A stretch of DNA of 64,000 nt from Undibacterium sp. (GTDB lineage Bacteria > Pseudomonadota > Gammaproteobacteria > Burkholderiales > Burkholderiaceae_D): positions 49,895-113,894 of the forward strand of contig NZ_JAUSFI010000118.1 in the NCBI RefSeq assembly GCF_030651495.1. The letters are read 5' to 3'. Below are positions 15,512-24,365 of this stretch, piece after piece (position 1 is the stretch's first letter; every line of letters starts with the position of its first letter). A program made the position numbers and the translations under genes. Below the pieces are notes generated by a model. That model did no database searches. It was not told where the DNA came from and worked only from the letters and a program-made list of their open reading frames with translations.

Positions 15512-16351
15512 GTGTCGTATAAGACCATACTCGTCCACGTGGATGAATCCAGCCGTTCCGAACTGCGTGTAAAAATAGCGGCTGAAATCGCCAACAGAGA
15601 AGATGCTCATTTGATCGGAACTGCAGTTACCGGTGTTTCACGCTTCATTTATCAAGATGGGAATATCAGCGCTAGCGACCCCAACTTGGGCATTCATCTG
15701 AAGTTCTTGCGTGAGCGGGCTGAAAAAGCGATCGCTGGTTTCAAACAGTCTGTCGCAGAATTGGGTGTTTCATCCTATGAAAGCATGATTGCCAATGACG
15801 AAGCTGGTGGTGGGATAGGCTTACAGGCAAGATACAGCGATCTCGTCGTAGTTGGTCAGACCAATCGAGATGAGCCATCGCCATCTGTATTGCCAGATTT
15901 TCCCGAATATCTCGTAATGAATTCAGGGCGTCCGGCACTGATTATTCCATATGCTGGTGACTTTACGACAGTAGCCAAACGGCCGTTAATTTCATGGGAT
16001 GCCAGTCGCGAATCCACCCGTGCGGTGACTGATGCGATTCCTCTTTTAAAGCAAGCGGATCTGGTTCAGGTAGCGATTTTCAACCCCACCGCCCTTCCAG
16101 ATGCGCATGGAGAACAACCTGGTGCAGACATAGCCTTATTTTTGGCTCGTCACGGGATTAAAGTTGAAGTCTCAGTACACAAGACTTCTACGGATATTGG
16201 CAATGCACTTTTATCCTTATCACACGATCTTGATAGCGATATGATAGTAATGGGCGGTTATGGGCACTCACGTTTCCGTGAAATGATCATGGGCGGAGTT
16301 ACCAGAACCATTCTGGAAAGTATGACCATTCCGGTCCTGATGTCACACTGA
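15512..16351 (+). CDS. Universal stress protein, tandem UspA type
   Basis: A 279-residue protein with two Usp folds: residues 1-150 (SYKTILVHVDESSRSELR...) and 155-279, which ends in the nucleotide-binding signature G-x2-G-x9-G-[ST] (MGGYGHSRFREMIMGGVTRT). The start is GTG at 15512, with GGGGAGA 5 nt upstream. The N-terminal copy lacks the glycine signature, so probably only the second binds ATP. Usp proteins help cells survive growth arrest and anaerobiosis. It follows the Fnr-like gene by 69 bp, and a strong terminator lies just after its stop. Confidence 0.9.
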   Translation: MSYKTILVHVDESSRSELRVKIAAEIANREDAHLIGTAVTGVSRFIYQDGNISASDPNLGIHLKFLRERAEKAIAGFKQSVAELGVSSYESMIANDEAGGGIGLQARYSDLVVVGQTNRDEPSPSVLPDFPEYLVMNSGRPALIIPYAGDFTTVAKRPLISWDASRESTRAVTDAIPLLKQADLVQVAIFNPTALPDAHGEQPGADIALFLARHGIKVEVSVHKTSTDIGNALLSLSHDLDSDMIVMGGYGHSRFREMIMGGVTRTILESMTIPVLMSH

Positions 16352-16380
16352 TGACTGCCGGCGATCATGAGTGAAACTGA

Positions 16381-16407
16381 AGGGCGCCAGCAACGGCGCC
16401 TTTTTTT
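16381..16407 (+). terminator. Intrinsic terminator after the universal stress gene
   Basis: GGCGCC-AGCAAC-GGCGCC is followed directly by seven T. It lies 30 bp after the stop codon at 16351 and closes the regulator-Usp transcript. Confidence 0.9.
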
Positions 16408-16554
16408 ATGAAATCTTAATGGCGCGACACTCTTTCCAAAATATCTAAATTTCTTACAAAAAATATCGAATATTCTGACAACTTTAAACAAAGCCACATA
16501 AAATACTTCATTCAAGTTAACCGATAGACGAACTACGTCTACACCTGCTGCTTT

Positions 16555-18504
16555 ATGACCAACTCCACCCCAAAAGAACTCAAACGAGCGAGCTGGATAA
16601 CGCTATCTCTGCTGATATTGTCATGCCTACTTTGGAGTAATAAAACATTACTCTCCGGATTACTCACCTTCTCGCCTTTGCCATTACATACCGCGTTGGA
16701 GACTGCAACCATCGTTATATTTACCTCAGTTTTCATCGTTTGCTGGAATGCTTTCGGCGAGACTAGAAAAAAAAATAGCGTCATATTAGCTGTAGCTTTT
16801 TTATGCACTGCAATTTTTGATTTTTTTCATGTAATCAGTTTTCAGGGCATGCCTGGGTTTCTGAATGCAACCGACATGCACAAATCGTTCAGCTTCTGGT
16901 TGCTATCCCGCTCTATTGTTGCTGCCACCTTATTTGGACTGGCGATCAATTTCGGCAATTCACAAATATCAACTCAAAAATCATTCGCAGTTCTATTCTT
17001 CGGCTTACTGATAACGACAATCAGTTCGATTATCATTTTTTTTAAACCTGAACTTTTGCCGCTGACTTATGCAGAAGGCCATGGACAGACTACATTCAAA
17101 ATAAGCTGCGAAATCATATTGATTGTCCTAAATTTAATAACGTCAGCTTTACTTTATAGACCAGCGAATACTTCAATAAAAGAGCAGCAAGGTGAGCATT
17201 TACAAATAAAACGCGCGTATCTGTTTCTTGCTAGCTCAATGATGGCAATGTCTGAAATATATTTTGCGATGGACATTGATACGAATGATATTTTTATCAT
17301 TATTAGTCATATTTTCCAATTGCTATCCGCATTAGCGATCTATCGTAGTATGGTCACCGTGAATATTCATGCGCCCTATGCGACTTTAATAGATTCAAGT
17401 AAAAATCTGAAGGCAACAACTGAAGAATTATTTTTACATAAAAAACGCCTGACGGGCATTATAGAAACAGCCATTGATGGCATTATTACCATCGACGAAA
17501 ATCAAAATATTATCTTAATCAACCCGGCGGCAGCGGCGCTTTTTGGCTATAGCGTAGAAGCGTTAACGGGTGCATCATTAAACGAAGTCATACCAAGCAG
17601 GCATCGAAGAGTACACGGAGCACACGTCAAGGAATTTGGTGAAACGGGTGTCACCAGACGTAAAATGGGAAGCAGTTTTGAGGATTTTTATGTCACAGGT
17701 TTAACTGCCAAAGGGAAAGAATTTCCTATTGAGGCATCGATTTCAAGTTTAATTGAAAATGGTCAACGCTATTACACAGTCATCTTCCGTGACATCACCG
17801 ACCGTAAACTAGCAAAAGAAAAGTTAGCTCAATATCACACTCAACTTAGTCAGCTATCTACAGCATTGCAAAGTATACGCGAAGAAGAACGCAAACATAT
17901 CGCCCGTGAGTTACATGATGACTTAGGACAATTACTTGCTGCCTTACGCATGGATCTATCGCTACTACAAAGAGATAGTCTGATCAGCGAAAAAGCCCAG
18001 AAAACCATCAATAGTATGGATCAACTGATCCTGACATCGATCACCACCTTGCGTCGCATCGCCACGGACTTGCGACCAAGAGCCTTGGATGAGGGCGGTT
18101 TATTTTTTGCGCTACAAACTTTACAAAAAGATTTTACCGTTAGACACAGCATTGATTGCGAGCTTATTGCCAACGAAGAACAACTTATTTTGGACGATGC
18201 CCGCAGCACTGCAATTTTTCGCATTGTTCAAGAATCGCTGACTAATGTCGTTCGCCACGCAAAAGCCAGTGAAGTTCAGATAGTATTTGAGTGCGATGAA
18301 ACATCACTCAGGTTTAGCATCTGTGATAATGGACGCGGCATAGAACAAGAAGACATGCTCAAATCACGGTCCTTCGGACTGGTTGGGATGCGAGAGCGGG
18401 TAAAAGCGATGCAAGGCGAGTTCGCTGTAACTAGCACATCGGGCGAAGGCACTCGACTAGAAGTACGCATGCCCATGTCTGTCGTTGACGATAGGGCCGA
18501 ATAA
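16555..18504 (+). CDS. Membrane PAS sensor histidine kinase, MASE3-like sensor and HisKA_3
   Basis: A 649-residue kinase. The N-terminal ~270 residues hold about seven hydrophobic helices of the MASE3 type, with a histidine/phenylalanine-rich segment (FDFFHVISFQGMPGF). A PAS domain follows (IIETAIDGIITIDENQNIIL to ~415), then a HisKA_3 dimerisation helix with phospho-acceptor His454 (HIARELHDDLGQLLAALRMD) and a HATPase domain (NVVRHAKASEV, DNGRGIEQ, FGLVGMRERV). This is the kinase class that partners NarL-type regulators, and the regulator at 13315 is the obvious candidate. The signal is unknown; the context suggests oxygen or respiratory state. Confidence 0.9.
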   Translation: MTNSTPKELKRASWITLSLLILSCLLWSNKTLLSGLLTFSPLPLHTALETATIVIFTSVFIVCWNAFGETRKKNSVILAVAFLCTAIFDFFHVISFQGMPGFLNATDMHKSFSFWLLSRSIVAATLFGLAINFGNSQISTQKSFAVLFFGLLITTISSIIIFFKPELLPLTYAEGHGQTTFKISCEIILIVLNLITSALLYRPANTSIKEQQGEHLQIKRAYLFLASSMMAMSEIYFAMDIDTNDIFIIISHIFQLLSALAIYRSMVTVNIHAPYATLIDSSKNLKATTEELFLHKKRLTGIIETAIDGIITIDENQNIILINPAAAALFGYSVEALTGASLNEVIPSRHRRVHGAHVKEFGETGVTRRKMGSSFEDFYVTGLTAKGKEFPIEASISSLIENGQRYYTVIFRDITDRKLAKEKLAQYHTQLSQLSTALQSIREEERKHIARELHDDLGQLLAALRMDLSLLQRDSLISEKAQKTINSMDQLILTSITTLRRIATDLRPRALDEGGLFFALQTLQKDFTVRHSIDCELIANEEQLILDDARSTAIFRIVQESLTNVVRHAKASEVQIVFECDETSLRFSICDNGRGIEQEDMLKSRSFGLVGMRERVKAMQGEFAVTSTSGEGTRLEVRMPMSVVDDRAE

Positions 18505-18575
18505 ATGTAACAGCTCAACAAACGAACTAGATCAGGTGTAACCTAGTCACACCTAGACTTAACAAGGAAAGCATT

Positions 18576-18929
18576 ATGTCCATCTCCGCTCTTGGTACTG
18601 GATTATTTGGTTTGCAAGCTTATCAACGTGCGCTGGATAGCACCTCACATAATATTGCTAACGCTGGCACAGCAAATTTTCAATCACAGCGAGTCAACTT
18701 CAAAGAAGTCGGCACTGGTGGTGTTATCGTCAATATCAGTAGTGACGGAAACAAAGCATCCCTAGCATCAGGTACTGAAGCGAGCGGCACTGAAACACAA
18801 GCAAGTGGTACCGACCTCGCCACTGAACTAGTCAACTCCTTGAAGTACAAAGCGGGATTTGATTTATCTGCAAAAATGATTAAAGCAGCCGATGCAGTGC
18901 TTGGCACACTGATCGATATTAAAAGCTAA
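18576..18929 (+). CDS. Orphan flagellar rod/hook-like protein (FlgC-like)
   Basis: A 117-residue protein that begins with the flagellar rod/hook motif (ALGTGLFGLQAYQRALDSTS, then HNIANAGTANFQSQR) and ends with the Flg_bbr_C-like helix (LATELVNSLKYKAGFDLSAK). A Ser/Thr/Gly-rich link lies between (GTEASGTETQASGT). FlgC is usually about 134-140 residues and lies in a flagellar operon; there are no flagellar neighbours here. AAGGAA lies 7 nt before the ATG. It may be an accessory axial protein or a diverged copy. It follows the PAS kinase by 71 bp. Confidence 0.8.
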   Translation: MSISALGTGLFGLQAYQRALDSTSHNIANAGTANFQSQRVNFKEVGTGGVIVNISSDGNKASLASGTEASGTETQASGTDLATELVNSLKYKAGFDLSAKMIKAADAVLGTLIDIKS

Positions 18930-19062
18930 ATTTACAGAGTAAATAGCTAGGCACTGCCCCTCTGAATAACAACAATAAGCGCCTATTTTGGTCCAATGCT
19001 CGCGGCTGCAGAACTTAAAAGCGCACTATCTATGCATCATAACTAAAGTTATGAACCCCACC

Positions 19063-19126
19063 ATACGCAATCGCCATACGACTTTCCAGTCGTGTCACCT
19101 CTGCAACCGCATGGGGGATTGCGTAT
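19063..19126. repeat. REP-like palindromic element, copy 1
   Basis: ATACGCAATC and GATTGCGTAT form a perfect 10-bp outer inverted repeat. The core contains TTTCCAG and CTGCAACCGCATGGG, as in copies 2 and 3. It sits between two convergent genes. It is the most diverged of the three copies. Confidence 0.7.
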
Positions 19127-19196
19127 TCGACCTATCCTATATTAAGTTTTTTGACTCTTTAGAGAATTCAGAGATTACGATTCAAATTAGGATATC

Positions 19197-20039
19197 CTAG
19201 TCAAGCGCTGTCACGCACAAAAAGCTCGGCATACCTCGCATGTCGAAATACCATAATCCAAGTAGACCTATTAGTATCAAAATACCCGCACTGATTGTAC
19301 GAATAGCGGCAGAAAACCGAGCTTGCTTGGCATATTTTGCCAAGCTTTGCGCCAACAATAAGTGCGGTAGAGCAGCTACGCCAAAAAGTAACATCAGAAC
19401 AGCACCTGACACGGTGTCACCGGAGAGCAAGGCAAATGGCGCAACACCAAATAACAATCCACACGGCAAACATCCCCAGCTCATCCCAATCAAAAATGGA
19501 TAACGTTTACCCTGACGTATCGCCGGCAAGATGGTGTAAGCAAAACGTTGTAATTTCTTAAAAACCAATACTGAAGATTTAATGCCGAGCAAATGCATGC
19601 CCAACATAATTAGCGCAAGATTACCAATCACAAATAAAATGTGTTGCACAGGAAGATAGGGTTTGAATAGCAAGCCGGCAGCACCGAGCCCCCCAAAGAT
19701 GGCACCTATCAACATGTAAGTGAACAAACGACCGCTGTGCAATAAAATTTGATAACGAAGATTTTTGACGGAAGTATCAGTCGCACAAGTAGAATTCACC
19801 GGATTACTGCTGGCAATCGCGATGACTTTTCTTTGACTACCGTTAGCCTCAGACAAGAGAGTAGAAATACCACCGCACATACCAACACAATGCACACCAC
19901 CAATAACGCCGGCAGTAAGTGCAGCAAAAGCTAAAGGTAATGTAATCACATTAATGACAAAAAAATAAATCACCCGAAAATATTTTACGCTGCTTTGACG
20001 TGACAAATATCGGTTATAAACCATATAGTCACTACACAC
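19197..20039 (-). CDS. Sulfite exporter TauE/SafE-like membrane protein of the cbb3 cluster
   Basis: A protein of up to 280 residues with about six transmembrane helices. The typical opening is FAALTAGVIGGVHCVGMCGG, and a second conserved segment reads MSWGCLPCGLLFG. Homologues of this type (UreH/SafE-like, sometimes called CcoH2 or RdxH-neighbour) sit in cbb3 oxidase clusters and are thought to help copper delivery. The Cys-x3-Cys in VGMCGG and CLPC could bind copper. The start is uncertain: the first ~30 residues are poorly conserved in look, and a GTG near VITLPLAF is an alternative. It is the last gene of the cluster. Confidence 0.8.
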   Translation of the reverse strand: MCSDYMVYNRYLSRQSSVKYFRVIYFFVINVITLPLAFAALTAGVIGGVHCVGMCGGISTLLSEANGSQRKVIAIASSNPVNSTCATDTSVKNLRYQILLHSGRLFTYMLIGAIFGGLGAAGLLFKPYLPVQHILFVIGNLALIMLGMHLLGIKSSVLVFKKLQRFAYTILPAIRQGKRYPFLIGMSWGCLPCGLLFGVAPFALLSGDTVSGAVLMLLFGVAALPHLLLAQSLAKYAKQARFSAAIRTISAGILILIGLLGLWYFDMRGMPSFLCVTALD

Positions 20040-20146
20040 ACAAACAACTGCATCTTTAATGCAATAATCACATCAAATATAAGTTCTCTACCGTTTATAA
20101 GGCTAAGGCTGCCTTATTGATAGTTTCAATAGAAATTTTTTGCTTT

Positions 20147-20404
20147 TTAGCGTATTTTCTTTACGAGTAATGCGGTCATTCCACTAGACAGGATGCCCAA
20201 TAGCCAAAAAATAAAAAAACCAATGGTATAGGCACCCAAGATGTTCACTTTAAGACGCTCATCCAAAACAATCAATTCCATAGGGTCAACCAAACTAAAA
20301 AATAATCCAGTTGCTACACATGCCATCAAAAAAGCCGGCCATAGCACTATCATCAACATAGTACGCAAAAACGGTTTGGTATAAGTAGAATTGTGGTGAT
20401 CCAA
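20147..20404 (-). CDS. Small two-helix membrane protein in the cbb3 cluster
   Basis: An 85-residue protein with two transmembrane helices (TMLMIVLWPAFLMACVATGLFF and a second around AYTIGFFIFWLLGILSSGM). It ends in a basic tail (LLVKKIR), which predicts both ends inside the cell. It lies 50 bp after ccoH on the same strand, before the SafE-like gene. It is not CcoS, which is shorter with one helix and a Met/Cys-rich tail. I infer an accessory role in oxidase assembly from position only. Confidence 0.75.
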   Translation of the reverse strand: MDHHNSTYTKPFLRTMLMIVLWPAFLMACVATGLFFSLVDPMELIVLDERLKVNILGAYTIGFFIFWLLGILSSGMTALLVKKIR

Positions 20405-20454
20405 ATCCTGCCCCCTTCTAGTGGTTATATTTTGAGCAAACCAAGGAAACGTTC

Positions 20455-20991
20455 CTATTTTGCAGCAATAAGATGCGCTTGCCGTTGTTCCGGGTCAAAC
20501 CAGTCACCGGTTAATCGCCATTCCATGGTTTCTACTTTAACATGAAGCAATTTAACTACGCCAACTGAAAGATTTGATAAATCTCCTTCATAGCTACCTG
20601 GCTGAACCTGTTTCATTGGCAATCGTCTGATGACTTCCGTTACAGAAGTAGTTTTCCCTCCGGAACTTGCAAGACTTACTTGTACAGTTTCAGGCAACTT
20701 CTTGTTCGCAGATAGCTGCATCCGTAGACGACCAGCAGCCAGATCTAGCGTGATCAGTGCGGATAACTCCAGCTCCCGCGCCTTTGCGTCGCGCTGTATG
20801 TCCTTATTGATCATCAGACCTTGCTTGTAATAATCTTCAGCAACCACCTTATCAGAACCATTCCAAGCCAGCACGCCCGTGAAGATACTGGCACAGACCA
20901 CGATCAACGGCCCACCAACCACCAGTAACAGCCATGGTTCTTTATACCAAATATCTTTTTTTATCTTCTGTGGCAGTAGGATTGCATCCAT
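20455..20991 (-). CDS. ccoH: cbb3 oxidase assembly protein CcoH/FixH
   Basis: A 178-residue protein with one N-terminal transmembrane helix (PWLLLVVGGPLIVVCASIFTG) and a periplasmic domain. The FixH signature VAEDYYKQGLMINKDIQRD follows the helix. CcoH is needed for stable assembly of cbb3 cytochrome c oxidase. It starts 9 nt after the ccoG stop, so the two are co-transcribed. Confidence 0.92.
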   Translation of the reverse strand: MDAILLPQKIKKDIWYKEPWLLLVVGGPLIVVCASIFTGVLAWNGSDKVVAEDYYKQGLMINKDIQRDAKARELELSALITLDLAAGRLRMQLSANKKLPETVQVSLASSGGKTTSVTEVIRRLPMKQVQPGSYEGDLSNLSVGVVKLLHVKVETMEWRLTGDWFDPEQRQAHLIAAK

Positions 20992-21000
20992 GTATTTCTC

Positions 21001-22413
21001 CTATTTTGGTACTAAAAATACCGCTTTTTCAGTCACAGAGACCTCTGGTGATTTCAAATCTGACACCACAAACCGTATTCTACTAGAGCCTGTTTCAGCA
21101 GCACCGGCGGGTATTCTTACTCGTACTGGAAAAGTGACTGCAGATGCTGATTTAACATCGATTTCGGTATCATTCACAATCATTGCACCATTTATACCTT
21201 TAACCGAAATTTGATACGTATGTGCGACTTCCTGAGTATTCATAATCTGCAGTCTATACACATTTTCTATTGCTCCAGTTTCAGTAATTTTAGGCATACC
21301 ACGATCCCGAATAACATCGACTTTAAGTGGAACATGATAGGCAAGCGAAAGCGCAGCAGCCAAAATAATCAAACTCAAAATACCGCCATAAATCAACGTT
21401 CGTAAGCGAAAAACTCGGCGCCACATGGCCTTACTATCCAACTTACTATCAAGTGCATGTTCCGTCGTATAACGAATAAGACCACGTTCATAGTCCATTT
21501 TATCCATCACCTGATCACAAGCATCAATACATGCGCCACAAGCGATGCACTCGTATTGCAAGCCATTGCGAATGTCTATTCCAGTAGGACAAACCTGCAC
21601 ACAGATTTCGCAATCAACACATGCACCCAATCCTTGTGCCTTGAAATCTACTTTCTTATTTCGTGAACCGCGTGGATCTCCGCGCTCTGTATCGTAGGTA
21701 ACGATCAAGGTATCTTTATCAAACATCGCGCTCTGAAAACGCGCATAAGGACACATGTATTTACAAACTTGCTCTCGCATAAAACCAGCATTGCCATAAG
21801 TAGCAAAACCATAGAACAGCAACCAAAAGACTTCCCATGGCCCAAGCGAAAAAGAAAGAACTTCTTCGGCGAGATGATGAATTGGCGTGAAGTAACCAAC
21901 GAAGGTAAAACCTGTCCATAAGGAAAGTACTAGCCATGCTGCATGTTTGGCAGATTTCAGCGAAAACTTATGAATGGACATGGGACTAGCATCTAATTTG
22001 ATGCGAGCATTACGCTCCCCCTCAATCTTCTTTTCTATCCACATGAAAATTTCGGTATATACCGTTTGTGGGCAGGCATAACCGCAAAACACTCGCCCAG
22101 CTATCGCTGTAAACAAAAACAATGATAAGGCAGAAATTACCAGCAATACAGCAAGATAAATAAAATCCTGTGGCCAAAGAACTAAACCGAATATATAAAA
22201 TTTCCGGGTAACCAGATCAAACAGTACTGCTTGCCTTCCATTCCAGTTTAGCCAAGCAGTACCATAAAACAAAATTTGTGTGAAAAATACCAGTACCCAG
22301 CGCCAGGAGCCAAACCAGCCTTTTTGGGATCGAGGATAGATCTTCCTGCGTTCTTCAAACAATGCCATTTCAACTTCTTCAATTGGCACTGGGACTATCG
22401 GTATAATTTTCAT
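21001..22413 (-). CDS. ccoG: cbb3 oxidase accessory ferredoxin-like protein CcoG/FixG (RdxA)
   Basis: A 470-residue membrane protein with several helices and two 4Fe-4S motifs: CVDCEICVQVCPTGIDIRNG and CIACGACIDACDQVMDKM. Earlier cysteine motifs CGYACPQTVYTE and CKYMCPYARFQ are also conserved in the family. A C-terminal Ig-like domain (FixG_C) follows the last helix. CcoG is proposed to reduce Cu(II) for loading the oxidase copper site. I use the ATG at 22413; a TTG four codons upstream is possible. It follows ccoP by 34 bp. Confidence 0.93.
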   Translation of the reverse strand: MKIIPIVPVPIEEVEMALFEERRKIYPRSQKGWFGSWRWVLVFFTQILFYGTAWLNWNGRQAVLFDLVTRKFYIFGLVLWPQDFIYLAVLLVISALSLFLFTAIAGRVFCGYACPQTVYTEIFMWIEKKIEGERNARIKLDASPMSIHKFSLKSAKHAAWLVLSLWTGFTFVGYFTPIHHLAEEVLSFSLGPWEVFWLLFYGFATYGNAGFMREQVCKYMCPYARFQSAMFDKDTLIVTYDTERGDPRGSRNKKVDFKAQGLGACVDCEICVQVCPTGIDIRNGLQYECIACGACIDACDQVMDKMDYERGLIRYTTEHALDSKLDSKAMWRRVFRLRTLIYGGILSLIILAAALSLAYHVPLKVDVIRDRGMPKITETGAIENVYRLQIMNTQEVAHTYQISVKGINGAMIVNDTEIDVKSASAVTFPVRVRIPAGAAETGSSRIRFVVSDLKSPEVSVTEKAVFLVPK

Positions 22414-22447
22414 TTTTAATGTCAAGCTAATGTCTAAAAAATACTAC

Positions 22448-23440
22448 TTACTTTGCTGCAGCAGTGCTTGCATTGGCAATCTGCTTAATCGCACCAGCCT
22501 CTGCTTGAGTCACACTAGTCGTGGTGCTATTAGACAAGCCCCATACATAGGCAGCTAGCAAGTGTACTTTCGCATCGCCCAACAAGTTTTTATGCGCTGG
22601 CATCTGATTATTGCGGCCCTTGTTAATAGTTTCCATTACATTATCAATACCACCACCATACAGCCATATTTTATCGGTCAGATTGGGAGCACCTAAAGCC
22701 TGGGTTCCTTTACCGTCGGCACCGTGACAAGCGGCACACGCTGCAAATTTTGATTTACCCAATGAGGCCTTGATAGGATCATGCGCAGAATTAGAAAGAC
22801 TCAAGGCATAATTAGCAACATTACGAACATCATCATCGGTTCCGACTGCAGCCGCCATCGGGGGCATTTGCCCATGACGCCCTTCCATAATTGTGGTTTT
22901 AATGGTCTGAGGATCACCACCATAAAGCCAGTCATTATCAGTGAGATTTGGATACCCTTTGCCGCCTTGGGCATCAGAACCATGACACTGTGCACAGGTA
23001 TTAAGAAATAACCGCTGCCCGATTTCCCGTGCTTGCGCATCCTTCGCCACGGCAGGAATATCCATATTCAAAAACTTGTTAAAAATTGGACCATATTGCA
23101 GCTCACCATCCTTGATTTCTTTCTCATAGGCACCAGCTTGGCTCCAGCCAAAGCTTCCCTGCATGCTGCCAAGTCCTGGATACACAATCAGATAACCAAC
23201 GGCGTAAATAATGGTCAGGTAAAACAACCACATCCACCAGCGTGGCAGCGGATTGTTTTGCTCCATCAAATCACCGTCCCAGACATGTCCAGTAGTCTCT
23301 GCCGGTAATGGTTTGCCATCGCCCCCTAGCCTAACCTTGACTTTAGATTGCGACCATAACAACAAGCCACACGCCGCTATACTGATGAGAACCACAATAG
23401 AAATCGCGATACTCCACCATTCATTAAAAAAATCTGCCAT
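22448..23440 (-). CDS. ccoP: cbb3 cytochrome c oxidase diheme subunit CcoP/FixP
   Basis: A 330-residue subunit with two N-terminal transmembrane helices (about 8-29 and 69-89) and two c-type heme motifs, CAQCH (149-153) and CAACH (235-239), each followed by a methionine-ligand region (GQMPPM and NQMPAH). It relays electrons from soluble cytochromes to CcoO and CcoN. The C-terminal tail is Ala-rich. It starts 2 nt after ccoQ. Confidence 0.95.
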   Translation of the reverse strand: MADFFNEWWSIAISIVVLISIAACGLLLWSQSKVKVRLGGDGKPLPAETTGHVWDGDLMEQNNPLPRWWMWLFYLTIIYAVGYLIVYPGLGSMQGSFGWSQAGAYEKEIKDGELQYGPIFNKFLNMDIPAVAKDAQAREIGQRLFLNTCAQCHGSDAQGGKGYPNLTDNDWLYGGDPQTIKTTIMEGRHGQMPPMAAAVGTDDDVRNVANYALSLSNSAHDPIKASLGKSKFAACAACHGADGKGTQALGAPNLTDKIWLYGGGIDNVMETINKGRNNQMPAHKNLLGDAKVHLLAAYVWGLSNSTTTSVTQAEAGAIKQIANASTAAAK

Positions 23441-23442
23441 GA

Positions 23443-23589
23443 CTATTTTCCATTCTCGTTATCAATTGGCAAGCGGGCCATTTTCTCAAACCGCTCCTTA
23501 TTAGCAGAGCTAAAAGCCCAAACAATAATACCAATAAAAACCAACATGCTAATTACGGTGACGATGCTGCTGAGTAGTGTGAAATTCAT
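23443..23589 (-). CDS. ccoQ: cbb3 oxidase small subunit CcoQ/FixQ
   Basis: A 48-residue protein with one transmembrane helix (VTVISMLVFIGIIVWAFSSA) followed by the typical FixQ tail (KERFEKMARLPIDNENGK). GGGAG lies 6 nt before the ATG. CcoQ stabilises the association of CcoP with the core. It lies between ccoO and ccoP as in the canonical ccoNOQP order, but 132 bp separate it from ccoO, which is unusually wide. Confidence 0.9.
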   Translation of the reverse strand: MNFTLLSSIVTVISMLVFIGIIVWAFSSANKERFEKMARLPIDNENGK

Positions 23590-23721
23590 AATTACTCCCT
23601 AAAAGCGATCTTGCGACTCCATTTTCTAAAAAAAGTATACTTGCTGGAGGCTTGAAAACATTATGCTAGTAAGCAAAACCCGACAACAAAGTACACTTTT
23701 AATTTTCAAGTGAAATCAGCC

Positions 23722-24342
23722 CTAGTTTTTGTTCTTGATTGCGGTACCTAAGACCTGCAAATAAGCAATCAAAGCATCCAGTTCAGTTTTATCTACCAAT
23801 TCGGCCGACGCCTCAGTGATTTGCTGTTCTGTGTAAGGAACACCAAGCATTTTCATAGCACGGAACTTTGGAACAATACTATCCGGATCCAATTTGCCTT
23901 TTGCTAGCCATGAATATGATGGCATATTTGATTCAGGCACGACAGAACGTGGGTCATTAAGATGATCTTTATGCCATGAATCGCTATAACGGCCACCTAC
24001 ACGCGCCAAATCAGGGCCAGTACGCTTACTCCCCCATTGGAATGGATGATCATAAACAGACTCACCAGCTACCGAGTAATGACCAAAACGCTCTGTTTCT
24101 GCACGGAACGGGCGAATCATTTGGGAATGACAGGCATAACAGCCTTCGCGCAAATAGACATCCCTTCCGGTCAGCTGCAGCGCGGTATATGGCTTCATGC
24201 CATCTACCGGCTGAGTGGTACTTTTTTGGAAAAATAGGGGAACAATTTCAACCAGGCCACCGACACTAATGGTTAAGATAACCAGCACCAGTAGCAAGCC
24301 CACGTTCCGCTCTATCAAATCATGAGTAAAATTACGCATCAA
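23722..24342 (-). CDS. ccoO: cbb3 cytochrome c oxidase monoheme subunit CcoO/FixO
   Basis: A 206-residue membrane-anchored cytochrome c. One N-terminal helix ([20 protein letters not shown]) is followed by a c-heme motif CYACH (68-72) in the conserved context [14 protein letters not shown]. The methionine ligand lies in ESNMPSYSW. It passes electrons from CcoP to CcoN. The start lies 23 bp after the ccoN stop. Confidence 0.95.
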   Translation of the reverse strand: MMRNFTHDLIERNVGLLLVLVILTISVGGLVEIVPLFFQKSTTQPVDGMKPYTALQLTGRDVYLREGCYACHSQMIRPFRAETERFGHYSVAGESVYDHPFQWGSKRTGPDLARVGGRYSDSWHKDHLNDPRSVVPESNMPSYSWLAKGKLDPDSIVPKFRAMKMLGVPYTEQQITEASAELVDKTELDALIAYLQVLGTAIKNKN

Positions 24343-24365
24343 TATTCTCCTGTGTTCTATGTGAC

